DNA of 64,000 nucleotides. It comes from JAHTBL01 sp038532735 (lineage in GTDB: Bacteria > Pseudomonadota > Alphaproteobacteria > Rhodobacterales > Rhodobacteraceae). The stretch lies in contig JBCBAC010000008.1 of assembly GCA_038532735.1 (NCBI GenBank), positions 1 through 64,000 on the forward strand. The letters are read 5' to 3'. This document shows, one piece after another, positions 40,073 through 47,838 of the stretch. The translations under genes were made by a program, and so were the position numbers. A model generated the notes under the pieces. It made no database searches. It had not been told where the DNA came from and saw only the letters and a program-made list of their open reading frames with translations. Position 1 is the stretch's first letter. Every line of letters begins with the position of its first letter.

Positions 40073-41566
40073 ATGCTTGCCTCTTTACCCGACGCGATTG
40101 CGATCCTGCTAACCCTCGAAGGGCTGCTGGTGCTCGTCCTGGGAACCGTGCTGGGGATCGTTTTGGGCGCGATGCCCGGGATCGGCTCGACCGTGGCCGT
40201 GGCGATGGTCTTGCCTTTCACGCTGACCATGTCGCAAGCCCCCGCGATCCTGTTGCTGTTGGCGGTCTATGCGGGGTCAGTCTACGGCGGCTCCATCGCG
40301 GCGATCTTGATCAACACCCCCGGGACGCCGCAATCGGCGGCCACCTGTCTGGATGGCTACCCGATGGCGCAGCGGGGTGAGGCAGGGCTGGCGCTGGGAT
40401 GGGCGACGGTCGCCTCGGTCGTGGGCGGGCTTGTCTCTGCCGTCGTGCTCATCGTCGCGGCCCCGCAATTGGCCGCTTTCGCGCTGGAGTTTGGCCCGAT
40501 CGAGACCTTCGCCCTGATCCTTCTGGGCATGACCTGCATCGTTTCGGTCTCCACAGGGTCGGTCATCAAAGGCCTACTAGCGGGCATGATCGGGATCTTT
40601 CTGTCCACCGTCGGCGGCGATCCGATCATTGGCGAGATGCGGTTCACCTTCAACAATTGGCAACTCTTTGCCGGGTTCAACCTGTTGGCGGTCGTCATCG
40701 GTGTCTTCGCACTGTCCGAGGTTTTGATGCGCGTCAGCGCACCGTCCAAGGAAACCTCTGATCTGGTGGATTTCAAAGGCATCCGGCTGCCGTCTTTCGC
40801 CATGTGGAAGGGGCGCTTCAAGAACCTCAGCAAGTCGGTGCTGATCGGCAATCTGATCGGCGTTCTGCCAGGCACGGGGGCCGCCACGGCGGCGTTTATT
40901 TCCTATGCCGAGGGGCGGCGCTCCTCCCCCAACGCTGAGAAATTTGGATCCGGGGAGCCCGATGGCATCGTCTCTTCCGAGGCCGCCAACAATGCCGTGA
41001 CAGGCGGCGCATTGGTGCCGACCATGGCGCTTGGCATTCCGGGCGACGCGATCACCGCGGTGATGCTGGCCACGTTGACGCTCCATGGCATCACGCCGGG
41101 CCCCAAACTGGTTGAGGACAACCCGACCCTGATCGCCGCGATCTTCGCAGGCTTTTTCGTCATCAACCTGCTCTTGCTGCCGCTTGGCATTCTGCTGTCG
41201 CGGGTCGCCGCCCCGATCCTGCGGATGAAAGAAGCATTCATGATGACCGCGATCGTTTTGCTCTGCTCGGTCGGCGTCTATTTCGTGCGCGGCAATCCGT
41301 TCGATCTATTGGTGATGGGCGCTGCAGGCGTTGTTGGGTTTATCCTGCGCCGGCAAGGCTTTCCAATGGCGCCGCTAGTGATCGGCATGGTCTTGGGGCC
41401 GACACTAGAGATCACGCTGCGTCAGGGCCTGATCCTGACCGATGGCAGCTTTGCCGCCTTCTTCGTGGGTCATCCGATCGCTTTGGTTCTGGGGCTAGCA
41501 GCACTCTTTGCGCTTGCGCTGCCTGCCTTGCGCTTCGCGCTTGAGCAACGAAAAGCGCGGGCTTAG
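40073..41566 (+). CDS. tctA: Tripartite tricarboxylate transporter large membrane subunit (TctA family)
   Basis: A 497-residue TctA with about 11-12 helices. GTVLGIVLGAMPGIGSTVAV near residue 25 and VLIGNLIGVLPGTGAATAAF near 260 are the duplicated signature; YGGSIAAILINTPGTPQSAA and TMALGIPGDAITAVML are substrate-channel motifs. It transports the TctC-bound carboxylate using an ion gradient. It is the last gene of the unit. Confidence 0.95.
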   Translation: MLASLPDAIAILLTLEGLLVLVLGTVLGIVLGAMPGIGSTVAVAMVLPFTLTMSQAPAILLLLAVYAGSVYGGSIAAILINTPGTPQSAATCLDGYPMAQRGEAGLALGWATVASVVGGLVSAVVLIVAAPQLAAFALEFGPIETFALILLGMTCIVSVSTGSVIKGLLAGMIGIFLSTVGGDPIIGEMRFTFNNWQLFAGFNLLAVVIGVFALSEVLMRVSAPSKETSDLVDFKGIRLPSFAMWKGRFKNLSKSVLIGNLIGVLPGTGAATAAFISYAEGRRSSPNAEKFGSGEPDGIVSSEAANNAVTGGALVPTMALGIPGDAITAVMLATLTLHGITPGPKLVEDNPTLIAAIFAGFFVINLLLLPLGILLSRVAAPILRMKEAFMMTAIVLLCSVGVYFVRGNPFDLLVMGAAGVVGFILRRQGFPMAPLVIGMVLGPTLEITLRQGLILTDGSFAAFFVGHPIALVLGLAALFALALPALRFALEQRKARA

Positions 41567-41682
41567 AGAGCTGTTTTTACAACACTTAACTGTGCACAAT
41601 ATAGATCGACACTGGCAGCGCCCGCCACACCGCGCTTATTTCCCGGCTTGAGCCTGCGCACCGCGCGCTCTAAGCCAAGGGG

Positions 41683-42891
41683 ATGTGGATTTATCGCCTC
41701 CTCATCAGCCTCGCGGCGCCGCTGCTTTGGGCACATCGCATTTGGCGTTCAGGTGGTGCATTTGAAGCGATCCGCCCCGCGCAAGCGCCCCGAAATCAAG
41801 GGCATACGTTATGGATACACGCCGCCAGCAACGGCGAAATCACCTCCGCCAAACCGCTTCTACAGGAGCTTCTGGAGCGCGACCCCGCTTTGCATCTGGC
41901 GATCACGGTGAACACGCCCAGCGCGGTTTCGATGGCCCAAGGTTGGAGCCTGCCGCGCAGCCATGTCAGCTACGCGCCGCTTGATCTGCGCTGGCGGATC
42001 AACGGGTTTCTCAAAGCCGTGCGGCCCGCCGCGATCCTGATTATCGAGAACGAGTTTTGGCCCAACAAGATCCTCACCGCCCATGCTTATGGCGTTCCAG
42101 TTCTGGTTGCCGGTGCGCGGCTGTCCAAAACATCGGCCCGGCGCTGGCGTCTCCTGCCAAAGCTCGCCCACCGAATGACGCAGGCCATCACGCAACTTTC
42201 GCCGCAAGATCCGGCCTCCGCACAGCGTTTCCGCGATCTCGGCCTGCCTGCAGAGAAAATACTGCCAGAACTAAACCTTAAGCTCTTTTATACCCCACCT
42301 GCGGTGGACGCCCCGAAGACCGACCGTCTGCAAACGATCCTCGCCGCCTCCACGCATGATGGCGAAGATATCGATGTGGTGACCGCCTTCGCCGCCGCCC
42401 ACCGGCTCAACCCGTCGCTGCGCCTCATCATCGCGCCCCGCCATCCCCGCCGCGCGCAAGCGATCCTCGACGCGGCCCAGAAACACGGGCTGGCGATTGC
42501 CCAGCGCAGCGCCGGGGCGGCATTCGACGACGAAGCCCCGATCTGGCTCGCGGACACGATGGGCGAAATGGCGCAGTGGTATAGCGCTGCAGGTCTCTGC
42601 TTTGTCGGCGGCTCGCTTGTCGACAAAGGCGGGCACACGCCGTTCGAGCCTGCCGCCCATGGGATGGGCCTACTAACAGGGCCCCATATCGAGAATTTCG
42701 AGCCGCATTTCGAAGCTCTGCAAGCCGAGGCGGCGGCGCAGATTGTGCCGGACGCCGAAGCGTTGCGGGACGCCTTTATCGCGCTGCCCAACACCTCCAA
42801 GCTGCGGAAGATGGGGCAGACGGCGCAGGCCTATCATGCCCGCAAGGGCAGTCTCGACCCGCTGATCGACGCGATCCGGGCCACGCTCTGA
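41683..42891 (+). CDS. waaA: 3-deoxy-D-manno-octulosonic acid (Kdo) transferase
   Basis: A 402-residue GT30-family WaaA/KdtA that adds Kdo to lipid A precursors at the inner membrane. A hydrophobic N-terminal anchor (IYRLLISLAAPLLWA) is followed by IHAASNGEI with the catalytic Glu52, VTVNTPSA-like and ENEFWPNKI motifs, and the CMP-Kdo-binding FVGGSLVDKGGHTPFEPAA near residue 305. The sequence is somewhat divergent (ASNGE rather than ASVGE), so it may be a second or specialised copy. Confidence 0.88.
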   Translation: MWIYRLLISLAAPLLWAHRIWRSGGAFEAIRPAQAPRNQGHTLWIHAASNGEITSAKPLLQELLERDPALHLAITVNTPSAVSMAQGWSLPRSHVSYAPLDLRWRINGFLKAVRPAAILIIENEFWPNKILTAHAYGVPVLVAGARLSKTSARRWRLLPKLAHRMTQAITQLSPQDPASAQRFRDLGLPAEKILPELNLKLFYTPPAVDAPKTDRLQTILAASTHDGEDIDVVTAFAAAHRLNPSLRLIIAPRHPRRAQAILDAAQKHGLAIAQRSAGAAFDDEAPIWLADTMGEMAQWYSAAGLCFVGGSLVDKGGHTPFEPAAHGMGLLTGPHIENFEPHFEALQAEAAAQIVPDAEALRDAFIALPNTSKLRKMGQTAQAYHARKGSLDPLIDAIRATL

Positions 42892-42987
42892 CCCGCCTGC
42901 CCACCCTCGACCGATCATTATAAGATAACGGAAACCAATCACTGCACGCGCGCTCCCCCGCCGGAGCCCACCGCCCGTCAGGGCCTC

Positions 42988-44130
42988 CTACCCGGCCTGC
43001 CGCGTTTGCACCCTCTGATCGCCTAAAAGCCACGCCACACGATCCCTTATCTCCGCCCGAACGGGCCCTTCGCGCGGCGCGTCCCGCAAAGTTGTCACCC
43101 AGTGCTCAGGCCGGTTCTTGCCCCGGCGTGCACCGTCCCAGCGCAGAGCGGCCAGCACGTCCTGCGCCTCTACAGGCAGCACTGGCGGCACATTATGGCC
43201 GTTCAACACGCCCCAAACCCCGGTCCAGAGCCGCCCAACGCTCCACGGATTGTATCCGCCGCCACCCAGCACCAGAAGGCGCGGCGCGCCCAGCGCTTTC
43301 AGTGCGGCCACAACCGCCCAATGCGCGTTGTTTGACAGGGTCAGCTTCGACAGCGGATCTTCCTCCACCGCGTCAGCGCCGCATTGCAGGACAATCGCAT
43401 CGGGTGCGAAGCCCTCCACCAAAGGCAAGATCAACCTCTCGCGGATCACCGCCATCTCGCTGTCATTCAGCCCGCGCGGCACCGGCAGGTTGAACACCTG
43501 TCCCACACCCCGATCCGTCAGCGCACCGGTGCGCGGCCAGCGCCCCTCTTCATGCAACGAAATCAGGAGCGTCTCGGGGTCATCGGCAAAGCCATGCTCC
43601 ACCCCGTCAGCGTGATGCGCGTCGATATCGACATACGCCACCCGCTGCGCCCCGTTGCGCTTAAGCGACAGGATCGCCAGCACCGGATCGTTGAGATAGC
43701 AAAACCCGTTCGCATAGCCGGGCATGCCGTGATGCGTGCCCCCGCCCGGATGATAGATCACGCCCCCATCGCGCAGTAATTCCCCCGACAAGAGTGACGC
43801 GCCAGCAGCGGTTGCTGGGCGGCGATACACCTCTGGATAGATCGGGTTCGAGACGGTCCCCAACCGAAAACGCTTGCGATCCTGCTCCGAGATATCTTGC
43901 GTTTCTTCCGCTCTCTGTAGTGCAGCGATGTAATCGGGGGCATGCCAGATGTGCAGCGCTTTCGGCTTGGCCCGCGGTGAGTTGAGATATTGCGCATTGG
44001 GCAACCAGCCCATCGCGCGGCTCAGATCCATTGCAGTCGACACACGCGGCACCCGCAGCGGATGCCAGTCCCCATAGCTGGAGCCGCGATAAATCTCGGA
44101 TCCCAGAAAAAGCGGGGCCGTCAGGCTCAC
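42988..44130 (-). CDS. Histone deacetylase-like amidohydrolase (AcuC/class II HDAC family)
   Basis: A 380-residue zinc amidohydrolase. GGTHHGMPGYANGFCYLND holds the paired catalytic histidines, VAYVDIDAHHADGVEHGF the zinc ligands, and LQCGADAVEEDPLSKLTLSN and LGGGGYNPWSVGRLW the remaining ligands and transition-state tyrosine. Bacterial members deacetylate acetyl-lysine or acetylpolyamines, or act in acetoin metabolism; the substrate here is unknown. The GTG start overlaps the glutathione peroxidase stop (GTGA), so the two are co-translated. Confidence 0.92.
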   Translation of the reverse strand: MSLTAPLFLGSEIYRGSSYGDWHPLRVPRVSTAMDLSRAMGWLPNAQYLNSPRAKPKALHIWHAPDYIAALQRAEETQDISEQDRKRFRLGTVSNPIYPEVYRRPATAAGASLLSGELLRDGGVIYHPGGGTHHGMPGYANGFCYLNDPVLAILSLKRNGAQRVAYVDIDAHHADGVEHGFADDPETLLISLHEEGRWPRTGALTDRGVGQVFNLPVPRGLNDSEMAVIRERLILPLVEGFAPDAIVLQCGADAVEEDPLSKLTLSNNAHWAVVAALKALGAPRLLVLGGGGYNPWSVGRLWTGVWGVLNGHNVPPVLPVEAQDVLAALRWDGARRGKNRPEHWVTTLRDAPREGPVRAEIRDRVAWLLGDQRVQTRQAG

Positions 44131-44666
44131 GAGGTCAGTTGCCCCTCAATCGCCCGCACCAGCTTGCGTGAATTAGGCCGTACATTTGAGCCGAACGCCT
44201 CAACAAACTGGCCATCCGCACCGATCAGAACCTTGTTGAAATTCCAGCGGGGTGTGAAGCCGTGGATTTGCTGCAGCCAGGCGTAAAACGGATGTGCATC
44301 CGGACCGCGTACCGATGTGATCTCGGTCATAGGCAGATCGAGGCCAAAGGTCATCTCACAGAACTCCTTGACCTTCTCCTCGCTCGCAAGCTCTTGCCGA
44401 AAATCGTTGGACGGGATGGCCAGTACCACAAGCCCCTGATCGCCGTAGCGATCCTGAAGCGCCTGAAGCCCTTCATATTGATAGGTAAACCCGCATAGCG
44501 AGGCGGTGTTCACAACCAATACCGGCCTTCCGAACCAATCCCCCAGACGGTATTCACCCCCGTCGATCGACGGGAACCGGAACGCCGCTGTTTCCCCTAG
44601 CGCAGGCGCTGCGATCAAAGCCGCAAGCCCGGCTACAACCACACGGCGGGACGGTGCAAAGGTCAT
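44127..44666 (-). CDS. Glutathione peroxidase, exported
   Basis: A 179-residue glutathione-peroxidase-family protein. NTASLCGFTYQYEGL holds the peroxidatic Cys58 (cysteine, not selenocysteine), with RWNFNKVLIGADG at the second signature. The N-terminus SRRVVVAGLAALIAAPALG is a twin-arginine-type export signal, unusual for this mostly cytoplasmic family, implying a periplasmic peroxidase fed by thioredoxin-like donors. AGGAGG precedes ATG 44666. It is co-translated with the amidohydrolase gene. Confidence 0.92.
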   Translation of the reverse strand: MTFAPSRRVVVAGLAALIAAPALGETAAFRFPSIDGGEYRLGDWFGRPVLVVNTASLCGFTYQYEGLQALQDRYGDQGLVVLAIPSNDFRQELASEEKVKEFCEMTFGLDLPMTEITSVRGPDAHPFYAWLQQIHGFTPRWNFNKVLIGADGQFVEAFGSNVRPNSRKLVRAIEGQLTS

Positions 44667-44831
44667 TTGGTCCTCCTGAATGCAACCAAATGTGGTGGAA
44701 TCTGCCACATCCAGTGCTGTTTCTAGTGTTAAACTGCCGTGAAATTCGAGTTAAGTGTCGCAATCACGGCAAAAAACAGTATCTTTACGAAGATCATTTA
44801 CTAGCAAATAGAAGCCCGCCCTTAGAATTCC

Positions 44832-45308
44832 ATGTCCATTATGCGCATTCAACAACAGCCCATATCGCTGGGAGACGCCGCCAAACGCGATGTGCGCACA
44901 CAGTTCGCGGCCCTGCCGTTTCGCGTGGTACAGGACAAGGTGCAAGTGATGCTGATCACCAGCCGCGGCACGAAGCGTTGGATCCTGCCCAAAGGTTGGC
45001 CCATGGACGGCATGACCCCTGCGCAATCGGCCGCCGAAGAGGCGTTTGAAGAAGCGGGTGTGCAAGGCAAAGCCTTTGATGTCTGTGTCGGCGTCTATTC
45101 CTATAACAAGGTGATGGAGAATGGGCCGGACCTGCCCTGTCTCGCCATGGTGTTTCCGCTCAAGGTGAAACGTGTCCTCTCCAGCTATCCCGAAAAGGAA
45201 GAGCGTCGGCGCAAGTGGCTGCCGCTCAAACGCGCGGCCGAAAAGATCAGCGAGCCCGAGTTGCGCGCCATCCTCAAAGGGTTCGACCCCAGCATGCTGC
45301 GGCGCTAG
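44832..45308 (+). CDS. Nudix hydrolase
   Basis: A 158-residue Nudix-fold protein. The Nudix box is recognisable as GWPMDGMTPAQSAAEEAFEE followed by AGV near residues 55-77: the Glu triad AEEAFEEAG is present, while the first Glu of the canonical box is Gln/Ala here. WILPKGWP resembles the diphosphoinositol-polyphosphate hydrolase (DIPP) subgroup seen in alphaproteobacteria. It likely removes a diphosphate-linked metabolite; the substrate is unknown. Confidence 0.9.
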   Translation: MSIMRIQQQPISLGDAAKRDVRTQFAALPFRVVQDKVQVMLITSRGTKRWILPKGWPMDGMTPAQSAAEEAFEEAGVQGKAFDVCVGVYSYNKVMENGPDLPCLAMVFPLKVKRVLSSYPEKEERRRKWLPLKRAAEKISEPELRAILKGFDPSMLRR

Positions 45309-45368
45309 CGCGGCTTGAAGGCTTTGCTGATCCGGTTACATATCGCGGGTCAGATTTTGGGAAGACCG

Positions 45369-45788
45369 ATGATCCGATTTGCTTTGAAATGCGACAAGGA
45401 CCACCGCTTTGAAAGCTGGTTCGCCTCGGGCGACGCGTTCGAGATACTTAAAGCGCAAGGCCATGTGGCCTGCGCGGTCTGCGGCTCGGCCACCGTCGAA
45501 AAAGACATCATGGCCCCGCGTGTCAGCCCGGCACGCCGGGCAGAGGCCCCTCTTTCCGCGCCCGCCAGTGCCGCCGAGCAAACCGTTGCGGAGATGCGCA
45601 AACATGTCGAAGCGAACGCTGATTACGTCGGCAAGAGCTTTGCCAAGGAAGCGCGCGAAATACACGACGGCACCGCCCCCGACCGCGCCATCTATGGTGA
45701 GGCAAACGCCCAAGAGGCACGCTCGCTTCTCGAAGACGGCGTGCCAGTCGTGCCACTCCCCTTTTCTCCAAACCGAAAGACGAACTGA
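45369..45788 (+). CDS. DUF1178-family protein
   Basis: A 139-residue protein opening MIRFALKCDKDHRFESWFAS with a second Cys pair in VACAVCGSATVEKDIMAP, together a likely zinc-ribbon (C...C-x2-C). This is the DUF1178 family, common in proteobacteria. The C-terminal half (residues 60-125) is helical, with RKHVEANADYVGKSFAKEA. The start at 45369 places the ribbon at the N-terminus. The gene lies between the Nudix and SDR genes on the same strand. The function is not known. Confidence 0.88.
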   Translation: MIRFALKCDKDHRFESWFASGDAFEILKAQGHVACAVCGSATVEKDIMAPRVSPARRAEAPLSAPASAAEQTVAEMRKHVEANADYVGKSFAKEAREIHDGTAPDRAIYGEANAQEARSLLEDGVPVVPLPFSPNRKTN

Positions 45789-45791
45789 GCC

Positions 45792-46439
45792 ATGTCGATC
45801 CTGATCACAGGTGCCAATCGCGGGATTGGCGCCGAGATGCTATCGCAATATCGCGCTGCAAACCGCGCTGTCCAAGGGACTGCACGCACACCAAAAAACG
45901 ACCTGTTGCAGCTTGATGTGTCAGACGCCGCGTCAGTGAGCGCGCTATCCCGCACGCTGGATGGCCAAACGATTGACCTGCTGGTCTGCAACGCTGGTGT
46001 CTATCTCGACAAGGGTCAGAACCTCGCCAACGGCTACGAGCCGGACCTTTGGGCGCAGACTTTTGCAGTCAACGTGACGGGTGTCTTTCTGACCGTTCAG
46101 GCGCTGCTACCGCAGTTGCAAACCAGCGCACAGCCCAAGATCGCGATCATCTCCTCGCAGATGGCCTCCCATGAGCGCGCCCCTGGCGGCAGCTATATCT
46201 ATCGCGCCTCGAAAGCTGCGGCCCTCAATCTTGGCCGCAACTTGGCCAGCGACCTGCATGATCTGGGTATCGCCGTGGGCATCTATCACCCCGGCTGGGT
46301 GCAAACCGATATGGGCGGCGCGTCCGCCTCAACGACGCCGCAAGCTTCCGCAGCAGGTCTTATCGACCGCTTTGATGCGCTGACCCTAGAGACCACAGGC
46401 TGCTTCGAGACCTTCGAGGGCCACCCCCACCCTTACTAA
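45792..46439 (+). CDS. Short-chain dehydrogenase/reductase
   Basis: A 215-residue SDR with the NAD(P)-binding LITGANRGIGAEM, the NNAG-like CNAGVYL, catalytic Ser (IISSQMAS) and YRASK with the Tyr-x3-Lys pair near residue 137. HPGWVQTDMGG matches the C-factor/CsgA-like subgroup. It begins three bases after the DUF1178 stop. The substrate cannot be told. An intergenic hairpin element follows. Confidence 0.9.
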   Translation: MSILITGANRGIGAEMLSQYRAANRAVQGTARTPKNDLLQLDVSDAASVSALSRTLDGQTIDLLVCNAGVYLDKGQNLANGYEPDLWAQTFAVNVTGVFLTVQALLPQLQTSAQPKIAIISSQMASHERAPGGSYIYRASKAAALNLGRNLASDLHDLGIAVGIYHPGWVQTDMGGASASTTPQASAAGLIDRFDALTLETTGCFETFEGHPHPY

Positions 46440-46440
46440 G

Positions 46441-46487
46441 CTTTCGCTTTTTTGAAATATCCCGGGGGTGCGGGGGCAGAGCCCCCG
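46441..46487. repeat. Intergenic hairpin element, copy A
   Basis: CTTTCGCTTTTTTGAAATAT then CCCGGGGGTG and the perfect 7-bp hairpin CGGGGGC-AGA-GCCCCCG. The leading T-tract sequence recurs before a longer hairpin at 53866 and, inverted, at 51728. It likely doubles as the terminator of the SDR gene. The same phrase follows gene ends across the window, suggesting a dispersed Rhodobacterales repeat. Confidence 0.6.
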
Positions 46488-46581
46488 TGGAGCGGCGCGG
46501 ACCGTAGGCACGAGACGCAAAACCTTGCCCTCAACGGCCCCTTCCCATATGACCCCCGCCAGAACGTAAGGGACATCTGAA

Positions 46582-47820
46582 ATGCCAGTTCTGGTGATGA
46601 AATTCGGCGGTACCTCCGTCGCCACGCTCGACCGCATCAAGCGCGCCGCCAAGCGGGTCGGCGTTGAAGTGGCCAAGGGCTATGACGTGATCGTCATCGT
46701 GTCCGCCATGTCGGGCAAAACCAATGAACTGGTGGGCTGGGTAAACGAAACCTCGCCCCTCTTTGATGCCCGCGAATATGACGCCGTCGTCAGTTCGGGC
46801 GAGAACGTCACCGCTGGCCTGATGTCCCTGACATTGCAGGAGATGGACGTGCCCGCGCGCAGCTGGCAGGGTTGGCAAGTGCCGCTGAAGACGACCTCTG
46901 CCCATGCCTCCGCCCGGATCGAGGAAATCCCGACCGACAATATCAGCGCCAAGTTTGCCGAAGGCATGCGCGTGGCCGTCGTCGCGGGCTTCCAAGGCAT
47001 CTCGCCCGAAGGCCGCATCACGACGCTGGGTCGGGGTGGCTCTGATACCACAGCGGTCGCCTTTGCCGCCGCCTTTGGCGCAGAGCGCTGCGATATCTAC
47101 ACGGATGTCGATGGCGTCTACACGACCGACCCGCGCATCAGCTCAAAAGCGCGCAAACTCGACAAGATCGCGTTTGAGGAAATGCTTGAACTGGCCTCGC
47201 TAGGCGCCAAGGTCCTGCAAACCCGCTCAGTCGAGCTGGCGATGCGCTACAAGGTCAAGCTGCGGGTTCTCTCCAGCTTTGAAGAACAATCAGACGAGGC
47301 AGGCACCCTTGTCTGCGATGAGGAGGAAATCATGGAATCCAATGTCGTCGCCGGTGTCGCGTATTCGCGTGATGAAGCCAAAATGACCCTGCTCTCCGTG
47401 GCTGACCGCCCCGGCATCGCCGCAGCCATCTTCGGGCCGCTCTCCGAGGCGGGCGTGAACGTGGACATGATCGTACAAAACATCTCGGAAGATGGGCGCA
47501 CCGACATGACGTTCTCTTGCCCAACCGATCAGGTGAAGCGCGCCGAGAAAGCGATGGAAGACGCGCAGAAAGCCGGCGAGATCAACTATCAACAGCTGGT
47601 TGCGGACACCGATGTTGCCAAGGTCTCGGTCGTTGGTATCGGCATGCGCAGCCATGCGGGTGTGGCCGCGAAAATGTTCGATGCGCTCTCCTCTGAGGGG
47701 ATCAACATCAAGGTCATTACAACCTCCGAGATAAAAATTTCCGTTCTGATTGATCGGAAATATATGGAACTTGCCGTGCAAGCCCTGCATGATGCTTTCG
47801 AGTTGGAGAAAGCAGCCTAA
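46582..47820 (+). CDS. lysC: Aspartate kinase
   Basis: A 412-residue aspartokinase, first step of lysine, threonine and methionine synthesis. VMKFGGTSVATLDRI is the N-terminal kinase motif, GRGGSDTTAVAFAAAF the nucleotide-binding site, and DVDGVYTTDPRI the substrate motif. Two ACT domains occupy about residues 265-412 and would give feedback control by lysine and threonine. Length is typical of the monofunctional form. ptsP follows after 18 bases, the usual arrangement in this order. Confidence 0.96.
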   Translation: MPVLVMKFGGTSVATLDRIKRAAKRVGVEVAKGYDVIVIVSAMSGKTNELVGWVNETSPLFDAREYDAVVSSGENVTAGLMSLTLQEMDVPARSWQGWQVPLKTTSAHASARIEEIPTDNISAKFAEGMRVAVVAGFQGISPEGRITTLGRGGSDTTAVAFAAAFGAERCDIYTDVDGVYTTDPRISSKARKLDKIAFEEMLELASLGAKVLQTRSVELAMRYKVKLRVLSSFEEQSDEAGTLVCDEEEIMESNVVAGVAYSRDEAKMTLLSVADRPGIAAAIFGPLSEAGVNVDMIVQNISEDGRTDMTFSCPTDQVKRAEKAMEDAQKAGEINYQQLVADTDVAKVSVVGIGMRSHAGVAAKMFDALSSEGINIKVITTSEIKISVLIDRKYMELAVQALHDAFELEKAA

Positions 47821-47838
47821 AGGGGCCCCGCCCACCGC

